Source: Kuschelorhynchus macadamiae (Eukaryota; Arthropoda; Insecta; Coleoptera; Curculionidae). From it: a stretch of DNA of 64,000 bases. The stretch lies in the NCBI GenBank assembly GCA_030620095.1, contig JAUTXW010000875.1, positions 38,363-102,362 of the forward strand, written 5' to 3'. A model generated the notes under the pieces. It had not been told where the DNA came from. It did no database searches and worked only from the letters and a program-made list of their open reading frames with translations. The translations under genes and the position numbers were made by a program. This document shows, one piece after another, positions 60,216 through 64,000 of this stretch. How positions within the stretch are numbered: the first letter of the stretch is position 1; the number at the start of each line of letters is the position of its first letter.

Positions 60216-61170
60216 TTTGTAAATAATATTCATGTGGGTGTACGCTGGGACGCCAGTGTATATGATAATTATTATCTAGTTAACGGTGAATTAGCCCCTT
60301 ATCACTACAAATAACACTGCCAAATTTCAACAAAATCGAGAAGGAGGGATTATGAGTTATTAATAAAAAACCTTTTAAAATCTTTGACACACAGTGTCTT
60401 AAAGAAAAAGAGTTTTTGAGAAAAATATTTACAAGAACCATTACTGCAAAATTCAATTTGATGCGACTGGCGGTATTATCAAAAAGATCCAATACCCGAA
60501 CGGCGCAACATCTAATTTGATATGTTTATAACATAGTAGTTAAGAATCCGACTATACAGAAGCAGTATTGTGTAGGATCTATATTAATAAATATGAATAA
60601 TAAAATTTTTATCAGCACTTGGCTAAATTTTTGGATTAAAGATGCTCAGTGCTTTTCGTTTGAATTTGTTACCGACAGGTCACTTGCTGTGAATTATATA
60701 TTATTTAAAATTTGTATATCCAATACCGAATGAGGAATCCAAAATCCTTGTAAGTCCTAGCAAATACTACTGCAACGAATTATGGTACGATCATTGTGAA
60801 GCAATCAATTCGAAATGGATTTGCCTTGGCGCAATTGATAACAGTTGCCCCTTGACCAAAAATTTTTAGTATGCCACTGTTAAAAATAACTATCAAGTGC
60901 ATACATTGACCAATAAAAACTCTCCGCTCCTCTGTACCAAAACCTAAGAAACAATTCACGAAAATTGTTTCCAGTTTCAAAAAATTATTCTTCAAGGTTA
61001 TAGACAGAACCAATGTGATGTTATTATAAATCAAAAAAAGTACTCCTGGCTATAAATAATGTATCAATACTTCTTCCAGAGATCGTAAAAATCAAAAATA
61101 CAAATTAATAACTCAATCTGCAAATCAGGCATCTAGAGAATCCGAAAAAAATTCTAGAAGATATTATTGA
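60216..61170 (+). pseudogene. 'DATGG' element, copy 5, with empty Transib-like target site
   Basis: CGCTG occurs once (60,243-60,247) in TACGCTGGGACG, the intact form of the site disrupted at 28,003 and 45,988. QFDATGGIIKKIQYPNGATS is encoded at about 60,450-60,510, and the downstream blocks are as in copy 1. Confidence 0.47.
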
Positions 61171-62090
61171 ACCCATATATTTTCAGAATCCTGTTCGTCC
61201 TGGTGATTCTTTTTAAAGGGTTTTGAATGTGTTTGTATTCTTCGCCGTAGTCGTTCGTTAGATGCATAATTTACGGGTAATTCTGATATAGGAAGGTATT
61301 TTCCTTGAGTATCATTATTTAAATGAACAGTAATGTTGGAATATGCATCATTTGCATTTGGGTTTGCGGCAGGATTAGGATAATTCTCAGTTAGTTCTTC
61401 TGAAGAGTTTTCATACTCTTGATTTAATACAAAATCGACTAGGTCAAAATCGGTGAGATTGGTTACCTTGCCGTCTGCGTTAGGGGCATTCGTTTGAGCG
61501 TCGTTTGTTTCGTGTACATTAAGGTTGATGCGTGAGAGGGCGTCGGCTACAAAATTATCCCTTCCTCTCTTGTACTTTATTTCGTAAGTAAACTCATCCA
61601 ATTTTAATTTCCCTCGGGTTAGACAGAAGTTGGGATCTTTGATTTTGAAAAGCCATACTAATAGGTTTTGGTCGGTTTGTATAATGAATTTTTGGCCATA
61701 TGAATAGGGACGGAAGTGATTAGCCGAATATGGCTAAAAGTTCTTTCTTTATAGTAGAGTAATTTTTTTCTGCGGAAATAAGGGTTCGAAAGTAATATGT
61801 AATAGGATGTTATATAGCTATATTAAAAGCATATGTTGTAAGCTTGAAAGATTTAGTGAAAAGGGGGGTATCCGAAATAAATTAATTACATTTTAAAAAT
61901 GCATTTTTATATTCTTGATTACCAATGTTTATTTCCCTACCTTTTCGTAGACATTTAGTTATACGAAAAGTTATTTTTTAAAAGTTTCTAATAAATCCCC
62001 GATAATATCCTTCTAATCACAAAAAGGCCTTGATTTCTTTTTAAGTTTTGGGAATGTGATAACGTTGAAAGGCTTCTATTTTAGTAGGTT
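61171..62090 (-). pseudogene. Ty3/gypsy pol fragment, copy 5
   Basis: The minus frame 61,164-61,601 carries DEFTYEIKYKRGRDNFVADA, the RNase H end, and a full acidic linker ending in RRRIQTHSKPFKKNH. RT thumb pieces (KIEAFQRYHIPKT, KEIKAFL, GYYRGFIRNF, KCLRKGREINIGNQEYKNAF) lie at 61,870-62,085 with two stops. Confidence 0.8.
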
Positions 62091-62850
62091 AGGTTTGATA
62101 CAATGTCTGTATGTTGTGTTTTCTAAGAATTTTTCCGATTCTGAGTTGTGCCCTTAATAGCTTCCTATATAGTGCGATTTGTGTAGACTTTAAAGCACCA
62201 GATATTATAGTAAGTTCGTTCTTTCTCGACTGTGTTTCAGTTAATCGCACGAATTGATTGATTAGAATGTTGGCTACTTCTTGAATTTGTGCTGGGTCAT
62301 GATGTGATCTCGCAGTTGTCTGTTGGTTTTCTGTGCACAGTGTATTCAAAATATCCGTTATGCAGTTTTGTGATCAGAAAATTTAAAAATGGACGCTTGT
62401 TATTTTTCCTCTAAGTAAATTGTATTCTGGAATGTATTGAATCTACGTAAATTAGAAAGTTTTCAAGCTCTGTATGACCATGTCATATAATAAATATTTA
62501 AAACTATTTTTTGGGTTTTTCGCCAATCATGTTTTAATTCATGAATCAGCCACTACAATGTCGTAAATATATAGTAAATATGTCATCTACATAACGAATT
62601 CATAATTTACTACTGGTGATAGCGAGGACTTCATCGGAGCACCATCTTCTTTATGCATTTGCCCGTCAAAAGCAAAACAAGTATTTTTAAGGCAATGCTC
62701 CAATGCTTATTTGTGCCTCGTTCTTTGCAATAACTTAAAACTGTAATTACAGCTTGTAAATTACAATAAATACGTAACCGAAAACATATGAAAGATAGCA
62801 TTTTGAAAAACAAAAATAGAAATAACCAAAACTAACCTAACCTAATCTAA
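62091..62850 (-). pseudogene. Penelope-like reverse transcriptase fragment, copy 5
   Basis: The minus frame 62,089-62,349 has HHDPAQIQEVANILINQFVR and LTETQSRKNELTIISGALKS. Further upstream are HPRIQFT-like pieces, and a deletion near 62,608 removes the EEEALEKASLKP block. It is non-functional. Confidence 0.75.
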
Positions 62851-64000
62851 ATTTTAAAAAAGGATTTTTAACTAAAATCAATCAATCAATGACTGTTTGA
62901 CGGGTGAAAGTGCCGTCACTTGTAGTTGGCATGTTCCAAACAAATAGGTTTTTTTTACAGGATACACAGCTAAATCTCGTAGGTCTATTTTTTTGTCTAT
63001 CAGAAAGCAGCGTCTTCTGTTGGTTTGAGTTTGTGGATCGGGTAATTCTTCTTGTTGAGGTAAACGTAAAGGGCGGATTCGGATGGAACGTGGTATCCGA
63101 ATATTAGCAGCTCTTCGTCGTAAGTGTTCGTCTAGTAACTGTATGCCAAGATTCTCCAAGAATATTCTTCGAGGTGTATTGTCTAAATACTTTGAATTGC
63201 TCTTGAAAATAATGAATGAGTTTATCTCAGCTATATTTAGTTGCATATAAAGTACAACCATTGGCCAGCGACGAGTAACTCTGGCACGATCATAGGCCGC
63301 ACACATCTTGTCCACTGTATCAACCCCTTCTTTTGATTTATTGTAATCAATTATAATTTGTGGTTTTCCAGTTGCTTCTTCATTATAGTGCATTGTTGAT
63401 AATAAGAAAACATTTTTATTTTTTCTGGGTATATAAGATGAAATTGTTGCTTGGTTTTGGAATGCAAACATGCTTGTCTTCTCTGGTCGTTTGGCAGGTT
63501 GAGTAAATTCTAGTGGAAGTAACCTTCTATTTTTTCAAATTGTACCAAGGATCGTGAGTTTATCATTTGGCAAAAGCGTCTTTGCAACAGCCATACTGGT
63601 AAGGAAGTTGTCCATTGTAATGTTTCTACTGCTTCTGGAATGGGGCAGGAGAGACACATTATCAGTTGAAACTTTATTTGGTCCATTGGGCTGTTGCTGA
63701 ACAAAAACTTCCATATTCGCAGTGTAAAATAGTTTTGCGCACACTAGACTATATTTTGATTCCATATCGGTTTGGTATATTGGGCATATATACTGGAAAG
63801 TCCAACGGAATGTCACCACTGTTGTAAACTCGTAAATGCAAAAATATTTAGTTAAATTTGAATTAAATGCGTTAAAGGATTTCCGGATACATGCTAGTTT
63901 ATCATGTTTTTGTCTCTCTGCTCTAGTATTTTGATTGTCAAAACGGATATATAGCAGTAAACATCTAAACCTTTCAAGAGATATCACAAATGAAATATTT
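62851..64000 (-). pseudogene. piggyBac transposase pseudogene, copy 5 (cut by the window end)
   Basis: The C-terminal part is at 62,878-63,471 (KEGVDTVDKMCAAYDRARVT) and the core at 63,535-63,987 with ITMDNFLTSMAV. The first-Asp block is damaged (TTVVTFRWTF, with DEML lost by a small deletion near 63,817), and a short stretch before the second Asp is missing. It continues beyond position 64,000. Confidence 0.85.

Noticed and set aside
1..64000. tRNA or rRNA genes, CRISPR array, bacterial-type operons
   Set aside because: None seen. Spaced repeats are satellite or transposon copies, and an intron and eukaryotic elements rule out a prokaryotic reading.

Overview
The window is repeat-dense, AT-rich eukaryotic DNA with no recognisable single-copy host gene. 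The element families (errantivirus-type gypsy with env, Penelope, piggyBac, mariner-like DDE, pogo/jerky DDE_1, Transib/RAG1-like) point to an arthropod, most likely an insect, and to a pericentromeric or otherwise heterochromatic location. No species can be assigned from the sequence.

Layout. (1) About 1-13,880: a satellite array with monomers of roughly 310-333 bp. It runs forward to about 7,197 and in reverse complement from there on. The reverse arm contains a duplicated higher-order block of about 1.95 kb. (2) About 13,880-64,000: a tandemly repeated composite of broken transposons. The same order recurs five times: DDE_1 (pogo/jerky-like) on minus, a plus-strand unclassified 'DATGG' fragment, gypsy pol on minus, Penelope RT on minus, piggyBac on minus, a non-coding repeat, mariner-like DDE on minus, then DDE_1 again. 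Units begin near 13.9, 18.4, 28.0, 46.0 and 60.2 kb.

Two units (28,003-30,941 and 45,988-48,881) carry an extra plus-strand element whose product resembles RAG1/Transib transposase. The ends of both copies are visible: about 37-bp terminal inverted repeats starting CACA, flanked by a 5-bp GC-rich target duplication CGCTG. Four other units show the corresponding unoccupied site. Catalytic-core landmarks are recognisable: a CDG aspartate, a DEKV aspartate followed by CxxC, and an IGxxSE...E...NK.FR glutamate block. Copy 1 keeps exon 1 and an intron but has lost the second aspartate. Copy 2 keeps all three acidic positions but lacks exon 1 and has stops and a frameshift. Both are dead.

One unit also holds a 5'-truncated errantivirus-like provirus (37,182-40,073). 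Its integrase is frameshifted, its envelope ORF is open for 566 codons, and it has one putative 3' LTR. The non-coding sequence on its two sides belongs to different subtypes of the array unit, so it marks a recombination junction. Nearly all other coding traces are pseudogenes. They inform on the history of the array, not on a working pathway.
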